Below, piece after piece: positions 15,538 through 23,160 of a DNA stretch of 23,226 nt. The stretch is taken from positions 1-23,226 of the forward strand of contig JAFLEE010000080.1 of the NCBI GenBank assembly GCA_017302015.1, given 5' to 3'. The notes under the pieces were generated by a model. The model worked only from the letters and a program-made list of their open reading frames with translations. It did not search any database and was not told the DNA's origin. The DNA comes from Spirochaetota bacterium (GTDB lineage Bacteria; Spirochaetota; UBA12135; COTS27; JAFLEE01). Made by a program: the position numbers and the translations under genes. Numbering within the stretch: position 1 is the stretch's first letter; the number at the start of each line of letters is the position of its first letter.

Positions 15538-17357
15538 GCGCCGTAAACGTGCACCGGGCAAGGGACGGCGCCCCGGTCTTCGAATTGGAGGTCGGCGAGG
15601 GCCGCTTCTTCCTCTCCAGCCGAATCGCCCCCATCGAGGAGGCGCGGCGCATGCTCGCCGAGGAGCCCGACCTCGAGGTCCACATCATCATCGTCTTCGG
15701 GGCGGGCCACGTACCACTCATCGAACAAGCAGCCCTGCGCCATCCCGGGGCCCGCCTAGCCGTGGTGGAACCGGAGGAGGCGCTTCGGCTTGAGGTGTCG
15801 AGGTCTCTCTCCCCCGCCCTCGCGGGCCGCCTCGCCTGGGTCACCGTCCAATTCCGCCAAGAGTTGCCCCCCCTCTTCCTCGAGGGCGCGGCGCGGTCCG
15901 TGCGCTTCCTCTACAACCGCACCGAGGCCCGCCTCTTCCCCGCCTTCTTCGAGGAGGTGCGCCAGGAAATCATCCGCCTCCATGACCGGAAATCCATCAA
16001 CGTGAACACCCTCGGCCGCTTCGAGCGGCTTTGGCTCCGCAATCTGACGCGCAATAGCCCCGAGATCGTCTACGCCGGGGGCATGGGCGCGGTGGGGGAC
16101 CTCGGCCGGGGCGCCCGCGCCGTGCTCGTGGCCGCCGGCCCCTCCCTGGCCGCGGACCTGCCAGTACTCCGGCGCCTGCAGGACCGCGCGGTCATCCTGG
16201 CCGTCGACACCGCCTATAAAACCCTGCTTCGCCACGGCATCCAGCCCGACGGGGTGGTCGTGGTCGATCCCCAGAAGGTGAACTCGCGCTACGTCGAGGG
16301 CATGGGGGCCGATGAAGATGGCGAGACGATCTTCATCGCCGAACCCGCCATCTGCCCCATGGGCCTGCGCGGCCGACGCGGTCGCGTCCTCATGTTCAAT
16401 ACCATCTTCCCCTGGTTCCACCACCTCGCCTCGGCCTTCGGCGACAAGGGGGAACTCGACCTCGGCGGCTCGGTGGCCACCAGCGCCTTCGATTTCTGCC
16501 GCCGCGCCGGTTTCGACGAGACGCTCATCCTGGGACTCGACCTGTGCTTCTCCCGCGATACCTACCACGTGCCCGGGACCCATTACGAATCCCAATGGTT
16601 CGCCTCGGTGCACCGCAAGAAGACCTGGGAGATGCTCACGTTCAAACTCCTCGATTACGGGGCCTGCACCCCGGCGGAGAACGAACGCGGGGAACGGGTG
16701 TTCCTCGATTCGCGCTTCACCCTCTACCGCAATTGGTTCGAACAGCGCCTCGGAGTCCCCGAACTTTCCGCGCGCTTCCGCGGGGGCATGAAGGGCGTGG
16801 CGAGGCTCGCCGGCCTCGAATACGTGGAGACCGAGGCGTGGCTTGCGGCCCGGCCCCCCTCGCCCGAGGGAAAGGCCGCCTTCCGAAACGCCGCCTTGGA
16901 GGCCTGCCGCCGCCAGGGCGCGCCAGGGCGCGAAGCCTGGGACCGCTTCGTCGAAAGCACCCGCGAAATCCTCCTCCATCTGGATCGCTTCACCAAGACC
17001 GCCCGGGAAGCCCTCCGGGAATCGGAGGAGGGGCTGCGACGCCTTCGCCGCGGCGGCGATCCCACGGGGGCCCTGCGACGCCTGGAGCGCCTCGACCGCG
17101 AACTCGGGGCGGATTTCCATGGGAAGGCGCTGGTGAATATCGCCGTGCAAAAAGTGATCCACCGCATCGAGGCCGGGTCCAACGCCCCGACCGAACGCAA
17201 GGGGAAACCCGAGGAAGGCCCCCTGGCGGACTCCTGCGACCTCTACCGCGAGATGGCGGAAGTAGCGGAACTCAATGTCGTGTGCATCCGCCGGGCCCTG
17301 GGCTCCATGGGCGAGGCCTTCGGCTTCGGGGCGGAAACCCGCGCCCCCGCGGTTTAA
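15534..17357 (+). CDS. DUF115 / MptE-like protein (Maf-type family)
   Basis: The 607-residue cytoplasmic protein has the DUF115 hallmarks: VAAGPSLAADLPVL (AGPSL at 201-205), AVDTAYKTLLRHGIQPDGVV with VVDPQ, GGSVATSAFDFC and LILGLDLCFS followed by YHVPGTHYES. DUF115 occurs in archaeal 6-hydroxymethylpterin diphosphokinase (MptE) and in the Maf motility-associated factors linked to flagellin glycosylation, so a nucleotide- or sugar-nucleotide-binding transferase is likely; the substrate is unknown. The region from about 440 to 560 is charged and helical, possibly coiled. The GTG at 15534 overlaps the stop of the transpeptidase gene by four bases and gives a sensible N-terminus; the frame stays open further upstream but only as antiparallel noise inside that gene. 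It ends at a strong palindrome. Confidence 0.88.
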   Translation: MSAVNVHRARDGAPVFELEVGEGRFFLSSRIAPIEEARRMLAEEPDLEVHIIIVFGAGHVPLIEQAALRHPGARLAVVEPEEALRLEVSRSLSPALAGRLAWVTVQFRQELPPLFLEGAARSVRFLYNRTEARLFPAFFEEVRQEIIRLHDRKSINVNTLGRFERLWLRNLTRNSPEIVYAGGMGAVGDLGRGARAVLVAAGPSLAADLPVLRRLQDRAVILAVDTAYKTLLRHGIQPDGVVVVDPQKVNSRYVEGMGADEDGETIFIAEPAICPMGLRGRRGRVLMFNTIFPWFHHLASAFGDKGELDLGGSVATSAFDFCRRAGFDETLILGLDLCFSRDTYHVPGTHYESQWFASVHRKKTWEMLTFKLLDYGACTPAENERGERVFLDSRFTLYRNWFEQRLGVPELSARFRGGMKGVARLAGLEYVETEAWLAARPPSPEGKAAFRNAALEACRRQGAPGREAWDRFVESTREILLHLDRFTKTAREALRESEEGLRRLRRGGDPTGALRRLERLDRELGADFHGKALVNIAVQKVIHRIEAGSNAPTERKGKPEEGPLADSCDLYREMAEVAELNVVCIRRALGSMGEAFGFGAETRAPAV

Positions 17358-17419
17358 GACCGGGGGCGCCCCGCTTATTAAGCGGATGGCCGAGCGGAAG
17401 GCGCCCCGTGGCGGGTCTT
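17356..17419. terminator. Bidirectional nested-stem terminator
   Basis: Three perfect stems are nested across the whole gap between two convergent genes: AAGACC (17356-17361) with GGTCTT (17414-17419), GGGGCGCC (17363-17370) with GGCGCCCC (17400-17407), and an inner hairpin CCGCTT (17371-17376), ATT, AAGCGG (17380-17385). The outer arms include bases of both stop codons. There is no long U-tract, but the position and symmetry support transcription end or 3'-end protection on both strands. Confidence 0.7.
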
Positions 17420-19607
17420 ATCCCACCAGCTTCGTGGAGAGTTCCTTGATCTCGAGGCGCAGGTAATTTTCGAGGAATTGGAGTTCTCCCAATTGGTCGA
17501 AAATCGCCTTGCGATGGGGCGCCGCCTCGTTGCCGCGAAGGTATTCGAAGAGATTCCCCTCGGTGAAGAGGAGGGTCTGGCAGCCGCTGAGGGTGCGTTT
17601 CCAGGCCGTGGCGGCGGGGTCTTTTGCCGCCTGCCCGTAGGCGTAGCGCATATGCTCCACCAAGCGCAGGAATAGCACGCCCTTCTCCAGGCCCAGGTTC
17701 TTCCCGGCCGGGTGGAACAGGGCGTGCCGCGCCAGGAGCAGATACTGCTCGGGATATTGCAGCCGGCTCCCATCGACTTTCTGCACGAGGGCCTTCAGTT
17801 CCGCCTCGCGCTTTCGCGCGCTGAGGATCTCGAGGATCTTCCCCTTGGCGACGGCGGACGGCGAGAGGAAGAGTTCGACGTACTTGGCGGCGAAGGTCTC
17901 CGGGCATTTTCGGGGGATCTGCTCCAGGAGCCAGAGGCGATGGGCCGGGGTCTTCACGGCGTCGAAGGCCTCGACGAAACCCGGGGCGGCGGTGGCCTCG
18001 ACGAGGATCGCGTCGAGATCGACCCCCGCCTTCAGGCCGCAGGACCTCTCGGCGTTCTTGAGCACGGCCAAAACCCGCAGGGTTTCGGGGCCCGCGGGGG
18101 AGAGGCGCTTCTTCAGATCTTCCACCATGGGTTCGGCGCCCTCGCCCTTTCGGAAATGGGCGAGGTAGAGGTCGAAGACCTTCAGGCGCACGTCGAGATC
18201 CTTGGCCCCCTTGAATTGGCCCAGGAGTTCTTCGCGGGTCCCCGTGCCGGCGGCGCTGAGGGCGTAGAGTTTATTGCGGATCTCGAAGCGGGTATCGCGC
18301 TCGAGGACGGCCTTCAGTTCTTTCCACAGGGCGGTCCACTCCTCCTCGCTCAGCGGGGGGACGAAAAGCCCCTTCAGGTCGGCGGTGGAGGCCGGTTTCC
18401 CGAGGGTGGCCAGGGCCGCCTGGGCCAAGTCTTCCCGCGGGCCCGAGAGGCGCTCGCGGAATTTCTCGGGCGCCAGGTGCTTCTGGGCCTGGAGGTCATC
18501 GGGGGCGCAGAGGGCCAAGGAACCCAGGGCGATGCGCAGCGTCATCGCGTGGGCCTTCTTGGAGGTGAAATCGATGGTGAGGCGGGCGGTATTGAGGGCC
18601 TCTTCGCCCCGGCCGCCGCCGTGCTGGATCTCGCGGATCTCGCCGTAGCCGAAGGATTTGTGGCAGACCCACGAACCGCGGTCGAAGCGGATGGGCTTCT
18701 CGAAGAGTTCCATCTGGGCCGCGGGGTTCTTCCAGGGGCGCAGCAGGCCGGAGAGCGCCAGGTAATTCTCGAGTTGGGAATGGTTCTTGTACTTCAGGCG
18801 CCAGGCGGAGATGAGCCCGTCGCGCATGGCCGGATGCTCCGGATCGAGGCGCAGGGCCTCCTTGTAGAGGGCGATGAGGCGGTCGACCTGGGCCTCGCCC
18901 TGCTTGAGGGCGTACTGGATGAGCTCGCTCCAGAAGCCCTTCTGGCGCTCCCCGGAGAGCAGCGGGGCCAATTTGCGCCCGCTCTCGATGGCGAAGCCGA
19001 GATCATCGGGGGCGAGGGCGACGAGCTTCTTGAAGGCGTCGTGGGCCTCGGCCAATTCTTTCCGCTCGAGGGCGCGGAAGAACGCCATGCGCGTGTAGCG
19101 CACCGCGTCGGCCCTTTGCCCGAGCTTCTCCTTGATCGCGCCGATCTTGAGGGGGAGGACGTGGTCGTCGGGCTCGAGGCGCAGCAGGCGCTCCCAGGCC
19201 TCCAGGAGCTCCTCGGTATTATTGTCGTGCTGGTGGATCTGGGCGAGGGTCCACAGGGCGGGGGCGCTATCGGCGATGCGCAGCACCTCGTTGGCCACGT
19301 AGACCGTGAGGGCGGTCTTCTTCTGGGCGGCGAAGAGGGCGAAGAGCTTCTCCATGGGGCCCTGGAAATTGCGCCCCGTGCGCGCCAGGAGCAGCACGAG
19401 GAAATAGAGGGCGTAGACGGCCTGGGGGCTGCGCTCGAGGTGGGAGACGCAGCGCTGGATGGCCTCATCGGCCGCGCCCGCCTCGACCCAGGGTTCGACC
19501 CACTCGCCCTTCTCGGCGAGGTGCTTCACGGCGAAGGAGGAGAGGGGCTGGCGGATGAGGATGTCCTCGTCCAAGAGGTCGCCCAGGGGTTTCAGCGCTT
19601 CATGCAT
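17418..19607 (-). CDS. TPR protein resembling the N-terminal extension of spirochaete GreA, without GreA domain
   Basis: The 729-residue product starts at the ATG at 19607 (AGGAG about 7 bases upstream). The frame is open further upstream, but that part overlaps the preceding gene and has poor codon usage. Residues 1-280 are TPR-like helical pairs. At about 305-365 there is a small beta-rich segment, IRFDRGSWVCHKSFGYGEI through LTIDFTSKKAHAMTLRIAL, resembling CarD-like or Tudor-like RNA-polymerase-interacting folds. It is followed by SEEEWTALWKELKAVLERD and a long helical C-terminal half. The same order (TPR, YK-HS-LE-Y, FD-G--V-H, DF--K--H-M-L, EW--W) is what I recall from the long N-terminal part of spirochaete GreA, but the GreA coiled-coil and FKBP-like domains are absent here. 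A transcription-linked role is inference. Confidence 0.8.
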   Translation of the reverse strand: MHEALKPLGDLLDEDILIRQPLSSFAVKHLAEKGEWVEPWVEAGAADEAIQRCVSHLERSPQAVYALYFLVLLLARTGRNFQGPMEKLFALFAAQKKTALTVYVANEVLRIADSAPALWTLAQIHQHDNNTEELLEAWERLLRLEPDDHVLPLKIGAIKEKLGQRADAVRYTRMAFFRALERKELAEAHDAFKKLVALAPDDLGFAIESGRKLAPLLSGERQKGFWSELIQYALKQGEAQVDRLIALYKEALRLDPEHPAMRDGLISAWRLKYKNHSQLENYLALSGLLRPWKNPAAQMELFEKPIRFDRGSWVCHKSFGYGEIREIQHGGGRGEEALNTARLTIDFTSKKAHAMTLRIALGSLALCAPDDLQAQKHLAPEKFRERLSGPREDLAQAALATLGKPASTADLKGLFVPPLSEEEWTALWKELKAVLERDTRFEIRNKLYALSAAGTGTREELLGQFKGAKDLDVRLKVFDLYLAHFRKGEGAEPMVEDLKKRLSPAGPETLRVLAVLKNAERSCGLKAGVDLDAILVEATAAPGFVEAFDAVKTPAHRLWLLEQIPRKCPETFAAKYVELFLSPSAVAKGKILEILSARKREAELKALVQKVDGSRLQYPEQYLLLARHALFHPAGKNLGLEKGVLFLRLVEHMRYAYGQAAKDPAATAWKRTLSGCQTLLFTEGNLFEYLRGNEAAPHRKAIFDQLGELQFLENYLRLEIKELSTKLVG

Positions 19608-20592
19608 AACGGCTCCTGAATTCGCGGTAGATATTCTCGTTGACGTCTTTGATCTTCTTGAGGAGGGCCGGGACCTTCTGGGCCGCCAGGCGCGCCTCTT
19701 CGTCGGTGCCCCCGCGGGCCTTGCCGCCCCAATGGTCGAGGAGGCGGAAATAATGGTTGAGCAGCAGGGGCTCGAGTTCCCCGCGGTCGCTGCGGCGGAT
19801 CTCGAACTCGATCTCCATCTCGTACATCGCCCGCTCGAGGCGCCGGGCCTCCTCTTCGCCGAGGCTGCGCTTGGCGTAGAAGGCGTTCTGGAGTTCGGCG
19901 TAGATGGGCAGCCACAGGTTGATTTCGGACCCCACGAAGCCCTGCTCGGCGACCTTGGCGGCCAGGTCGTGGACGAAGGGGCTGCGCACCCGCGCCAGGT
20001 CGACGGCCCGGGGATTGTAGTAGAAGGCGTCGCGGAAGGCGGCCACGCTGCGGTCGTTCTCGCCGAGGCCGTGGGAGGCGTCTCCCAATAGGGCGTGGAG
20101 CCAGGCGTCGCGCGGCTTGAACTTCCGGGCATAGAGGAGGGTCTCCTTGGCCCGGGCGTACTGCCCGGTGACGAGGAGCGCCTCGCTTAGGCGCAGGAGC
20201 AGGTCGGGGTCGGGCAGGTCGGATTTCTGGAAGGCCGTGACATAATGGTCGATGATGCGGCCCCAGATCGCCTCGCGGAAATGGGAGATCACCGGGAGGT
20301 CGGCGAGGGACTTGGACAGCAGGAATTGCTCGAAGGCCTTCCACTCGCCCTCGAGCCAGGCGGACATGGGCAGGCCCTCGTCGGTCTGGTCCATCCGCGC
20401 CCGGCGGTTGGTCCAGAACTTGACGCATTTCATCACGTCGTAGAGGTCGGGCAAGGAGACGCCCTGGGCGTGGATCTCCTCGAGGGCGGTCCAGGCCTCC
20501 TCGAAGGCGCCGCGATGGATCAGTTCGAAGGTCTGCTGGTATTTCCGACCGAGGGGATCATCCTCGAAGGTGAGCTGGTTTTCCTCGCGCAT
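19600..20592 (-). CDS. TPR-repeat protein of unknown function
   Basis: The 330-residue soluble product has no signal peptide. It contains several tetratricopeptide-like helical pairs, for example QQTFELIHRGAFEEAWTALE (18-37), LLRLSEALLVTGQYARAKET and LHALLGDASHGLGENDRSVA, followed by a YYNPRAVDL segment and a charged helical C-terminus. TPR arrays bind other proteins; no enzyme motif is seen. Its stop overlaps the start of the GreA-N-like gene by 8 bases (ATGCATGA on the minus strand), so the two proteins are made together and may act in one complex. The ATG at 20592 has no strong ribosome binding site. The lipoprotein gene lies 49 bases upstream on the same strand, so all three probably form one operon. 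Confidence 0.85.
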   Translation of the reverse strand: MREENQLTFEDDPLGRKYQQTFELIHRGAFEEAWTALEEIHAQGVSLPDLYDVMKCVKFWTNRRARMDQTDEGLPMSAWLEGEWKAFEQFLLSKSLADLPVISHFREAIWGRIIDHYVTAFQKSDLPDPDLLLRLSEALLVTGQYARAKETLLYARKFKPRDAWLHALLGDASHGLGENDRSVAAFRDAFYYNPRAVDLARVRSPFVHDLAAKVAEQGFVGSEINLWLPIYAELQNAFYAKRSLGEEEARRLERAMYEMEIEFEIRRSDRGELEPLLLNHYFRLLDHWGGKARGGTDEEARLAAQKVPALLKKIKDVNENIYREFRSRYA

Positions 20593-20641
20593 GGCCGATG
20601 GACCTGGTGAAAGAACAAAAGGGGAGCGATGGCGCGCTGGA

Positions 20642-21379
20642 TCAACGGAGACCGAGTTCCTGTCGTCGTTCGGCGAGCACCGTATCCCAACGGCGCAGGA
20701 GATGGAGGAGGAGGTCGGAGGGCTGGATCTGGTTGTCTTCGCGGCCCAGGAAGGGCTTCACGTCGAAGGCCTTGAGCGCCTTCTGGTACTCGCGGTCGGC
20801 CTCGGCGAGTTCTTCGGCGGTGCGGGCGGCGGTGAGCCGGTCGCGCAGCGAACGGGCGGCCATCTCGGCGTCGAAGAGCGGCAATTGGAAGACCAGGAGG
20901 TCATACTGCTTCTGCTTCACGAGGACGGAATCGGCGCCCGCCTTGCGGGCGGCATCCCAGATGGCCTTGGTGCGGTGGAGGTCTTGGGCGGGCGTGCGGC
21001 GGTAGTACATGACGCCCAGGTTGTAGTAGGCCTTCTCGCGATTTTCGTCTTCGGCGAACTCGGACTTATAGGTGCCGAACCAATTGGTGGCCTGCTCGTA
21101 ATAGCCGATGAGTTCCGCCGAGGCGGCCGCGCCGCCTTCGAGCACATCGAGGGACTTGGCGTAGTAGAAGAGCACATCACCGGTGGCGAGGCCGCCTTGG
21201 AGGAGTTCGCGCAGGGCGATGGCCGCGTTCGAGTAGTCTTTCGCCCGGTAGAGGGAGCGGGCCTGGCGCAGGCTGTCAAGTTTTTCGCCACTGGACCAGA
21301 CTTTGCGGCCGTCCGTGCACGAGATGGCTGACAGGACGAGGCCCAGAGCCAGGAAAAGCTTCCAACCTTGCTTTCGCAT
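20642..21379 (-). CDS. TPR-containing lipoprotein
   Basis: The 245-residue product begins MRKQGWK, then a hydrophobic core LFLALGLVLSAIS and Cys at 21, a good lipobox (SAISC), so it should be lipid-anchored at the inner or outer membrane. The mature part has TPR-like pairs (LDSLRQARSLYRAKDYSNAA near 34-53; REKAYYNLGVMYYRR near 118-132) and a charged helical tail. It could be a periplasmic scaffold or a BamD-like helper, but no specific family is recognised. It is the first gene of the minus-strand TPR operon. A near-consensus promoter ends 6 bases before the ATG, so the mRNA is probably leaderless; the purines GAAGGG directly touch the ATG and cannot act at normal Shine-Dalgarno spacing. Confidence 0.87.
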   Translation of the reverse strand: MRKQGWKLFLALGLVLSAISCTDGRKVWSSGEKLDSLRQARSLYRAKDYSNAAIALRELLQGGLATGDVLFYYAKSLDVLEGGAAASAELIGYYEQATNWFGTYKSEFAEDENREKAYYNLGVMYYRRTPAQDLHRTKAIWDAARKAGADSVLVKQKQYDLLVFQLPLFDAEMAARSLRDRLTAARTAEELAEADREYQKALKAFDVKPFLGREDNQIQPSDLLLHLLRRWDTVLAERRQELGLR

Positions 21380-21385
21380 CCCTTC

Positions 21386-21414
21386 ATTATATTACCCGCA
21401 GGGAACAAATTCAA
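21386..21414 (-). promoter_or_regulatory. Near-consensus sigma70-type promoter giving a leaderless mRNA
   Basis: On the minus strand TTGAAT (21414-21409), a 17-base spacer and a perfect TATAAT (21391-21386) precede the lipoprotein gene. With transcription starting 7 bases after the -10 box, the first base is the A of the ATG at 21379. Confidence 0.75.
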
Positions 21415-21439
21415 ATGGGGCCGCGTCGGCCATTTCCGC

Positions 21440-21487
21440 TTGCCTAGGGCTCCAAAGGCCGTATCTTGCGGGGGATAAGGCGATAAT
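21440..21487 (+). promoter_or_regulatory. Two overlapping promoter candidates for the tldD-type gene
   Basis: One candidate is TTGCCT (21440-21445), 16 bases, TATCTT (21462-21467), giving a leader of about 20 bases. The other is GATAAT (21482-21487), 7 bases before the ATG, which would give a leader of about 1 base. No Shine-Dalgarno sequence is visible before the ATG, which favours the second. Neither is certain. Confidence 0.4.
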
Positions 21488-21494
21488 TCCGTCC

Positions 21495-23048
21495 ATGTTC
21501 CGACACCCCTTCCCCGATCGCCTCCTCTCCCTGCGTCACCTCATGCCCCGCCTCGTCCAAGAGATGGAAATGGGGCATCCCGACTGGTACGGCTTCGCTT
21601 TCTTGGAGGAGAGCCGAACCCTCAGCGCCACCATCCACCAGACCGAATCGGCCCAGGATCATGTGGACCGCGGCCTGGTGCTGCGCCTCATGGCGGGGGG
21701 AAGGAACCTGGAAACCGCCTCCAATGATTTAGACCCCGACCCGCTCTTGGAAGCCGCCCGGGCCCTGCGCCTGCGGGCCGAGGCCCTCCCCGCCCTGCCG
21801 GTGGCCCCGGTCGCCGCGTTTCCCTGGTCCCACTGGAAAGCCTCCGAATTGGAGGAAATGGTCGCCAAACAATGGCCCGAAAACCCTACCCCGCAGACGG
21901 AAGCGCACTTTTCCCCTGAAGTCGATGAGGAGCCCCCGGCGACCCTTGAATCCCTTCTCGCCGACGGACGGGCCCGGCGGGAGAAGGCCCTGGCTTGGGA
22001 CCAGGGATTCATCGCCTCAAACGGTTTTACCGAACCCCTTTCTTCGGTGATGGTCCAACTCCGCTCCCGCACGGTCATCCAGGTATTCGTCGATCGGGAG
22101 CGCAACCAATCCCAAACCCTCCCCATCACCCTCTCGACGCTTCGCGGCCAAACCCGGGGCGGCCGGAGCATGCGCGCCCTGTCGGGCGGTATGGGCGGCA
22201 GGCGCATCGGCGCCTTCTCCGAGGAAGACTTCGCCCTCGCCCTCGGCGTCCCCCATCGCCTCGACCGGGCCGAGCGCCTGACCCCCGGGTCCTGGCCCGT
22301 GCTCACCGCGGCGGACGTCACGGGGGTCATCGCCCACGAGGCCTTCGGCCACACCCAAGAGGGCGACACGGTGCGCCAAGGCCGCTCCATCTCGCCCCAA
22401 TTACGGGGGCGCCAGATCGGTAATACCCACGCGAGCATCCTCAGCCACGGCGCCCTCTTCCAATCCGGCGAGCATGCCCACGGCACCAACGCCAGCGCCT
22501 TCTTCGACCACGAGGGCCAATTCTCGCGCAAGCATTCCCTCCTCCACGCCGGGGTTTTGGGCGATCCCATGACCGACCTTCTTTCGAGCCAGCACCTGGG
22601 CCTGCCCGCCACCGGCAACGGAAAGCGGGAATCGTGGCGGCGACCGACCCTGGTGCGGCAGACGAATACCTACTTCACCTGGGGTACCGAGTCGGTGGAA
22701 GACCTCATCGGGAAGGTCCGTGGCACCGGCTTCCTCGCGCGCTGGTCCCACGGGGGGATGGAAGACCCCAAAGGCGCCAACCTCACCGCGGGCGCCGAAT
22801 ACCTCGAGGAGATCGTGGATGGGCGCCTCACCGGACGCCTTTTCGTCGGGCCCCAGGGCGGCCATGTGGAATTATCCGGATACGTCCCCGAAATGCTCCA
22901 GGGAATCCTCGGGAAAAGCGGTCCCGGGCCGGAAAGCGCCCCCGACCCCCTCAACCTGAGCGGCGGCTGCGGGAAATACCACAAGGAATACGTCCAGGCG
23001 GGGTGCGGCGGCCCATGGATCCTCTGGGAAAAACTCCTCTGCGGGTGA
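21495..23048 (+). CDS. TldD/PmbA-family metalloprotease
   Basis: TldD/TldE proteins form a zinc-dependent peptidase complex that trims modified peptides and antitoxins in the cytoplasm. The 517-residue product shows the TldD zinc motif HEAFGHTQEGD (HExxGH at 281-286), a downstream SFFDHEG-like segment (ASAFFDHEGQFSRKHSLL), LVRQTNTYF, GGHVELSG, and the C-terminal CGKYHKEYVQAGCGGPW that supplies the family's conserved Cys/Gly ending. It is somewhat longer than usual TldD proteins, with an acidic, proline-containing linker near 125-160. The catalytic-type motif argues for a TldD rather than a TldE partner; no second family member lies within the window. The ATG at 21495 was chosen because upstream in-frame sequence overlaps the divergent lipoprotein promoter. 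Confidence 0.9.
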   Translation: MFRHPFPDRLLSLRHLMPRLVQEMEMGHPDWYGFAFLEESRTLSATIHQTESAQDHVDRGLVLRLMAGGRNLETASNDLDPDPLLEAARALRLRAEALPALPVAPVAAFPWSHWKASELEEMVAKQWPENPTPQTEAHFSPEVDEEPPATLESLLADGRARREKALAWDQGFIASNGFTEPLSSVMVQLRSRTVIQVFVDRERNQSQTLPITLSTLRGQTRGGRSMRALSGGMGGRRIGAFSEEDFALALGVPHRLDRAERLTPGSWPVLTAADVTGVIAHEAFGHTQEGDTVRQGRSISPQLRGRQIGNTHASILSHGALFQSGEHAHGTNASAFFDHEGQFSRKHSLLHAGVLGDPMTDLLSSQHLGLPATGNGKRESWRRPTLVRQTNTYFTWGTESVEDLIGKVRGTGFLARWSHGGMEDPKGANLTAGAEYLEEIVDGRLTGRLFVGPQGGHVELSGYVPEMLQGILGKSGPGPESAPDPLNLSGGCGKYHKEYVQAGCGGPWILWEKLLCG

Positions 23049-23050
23049 GT

Positions 23051-23080
23051 TTGCATCCACCCCCCGGGGGAGGTTAAGAT
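23051..23080 (+). promoter_or_regulatory. Candidate promoter upstream of tRNA-Phe
   Basis: TTGCAT (23051-23056), an 18-base spacer and TAAGAT (23075-23080) lie just after the tldD-type stop codon. The predicted start near 23087 would leave about 74 bases before the tRNA. Nothing else is seen in 23049-23160. Confidence 0.35.
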
Positions 23081-23160
23081 TGGCCTCGGTTTCCGGCGGG
23101 GTTCTTCCTGCGGATTCCATCAGGCAAGCGGCGAGTCCGGTTTTCGGGACGCCGCCCGCC

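Noticed and set aside
16911-16930. Exact 10-bp tandem duplication CGCCAGGGCG inside the DUF115 gene
   Set aside because: Ten bases would shift the frame if it were a recent insertion, yet the reading frame is sensible on both sides; probably chance in Arg/Gly/Ala codons.
17712-19619. Long plus-strand frame opposite the GreA-N-like gene
   Set aside because: Low-complexity Gly/Glu/Leu-rich translation; the minus-strand product has coherent domains and a ribosome binding site.
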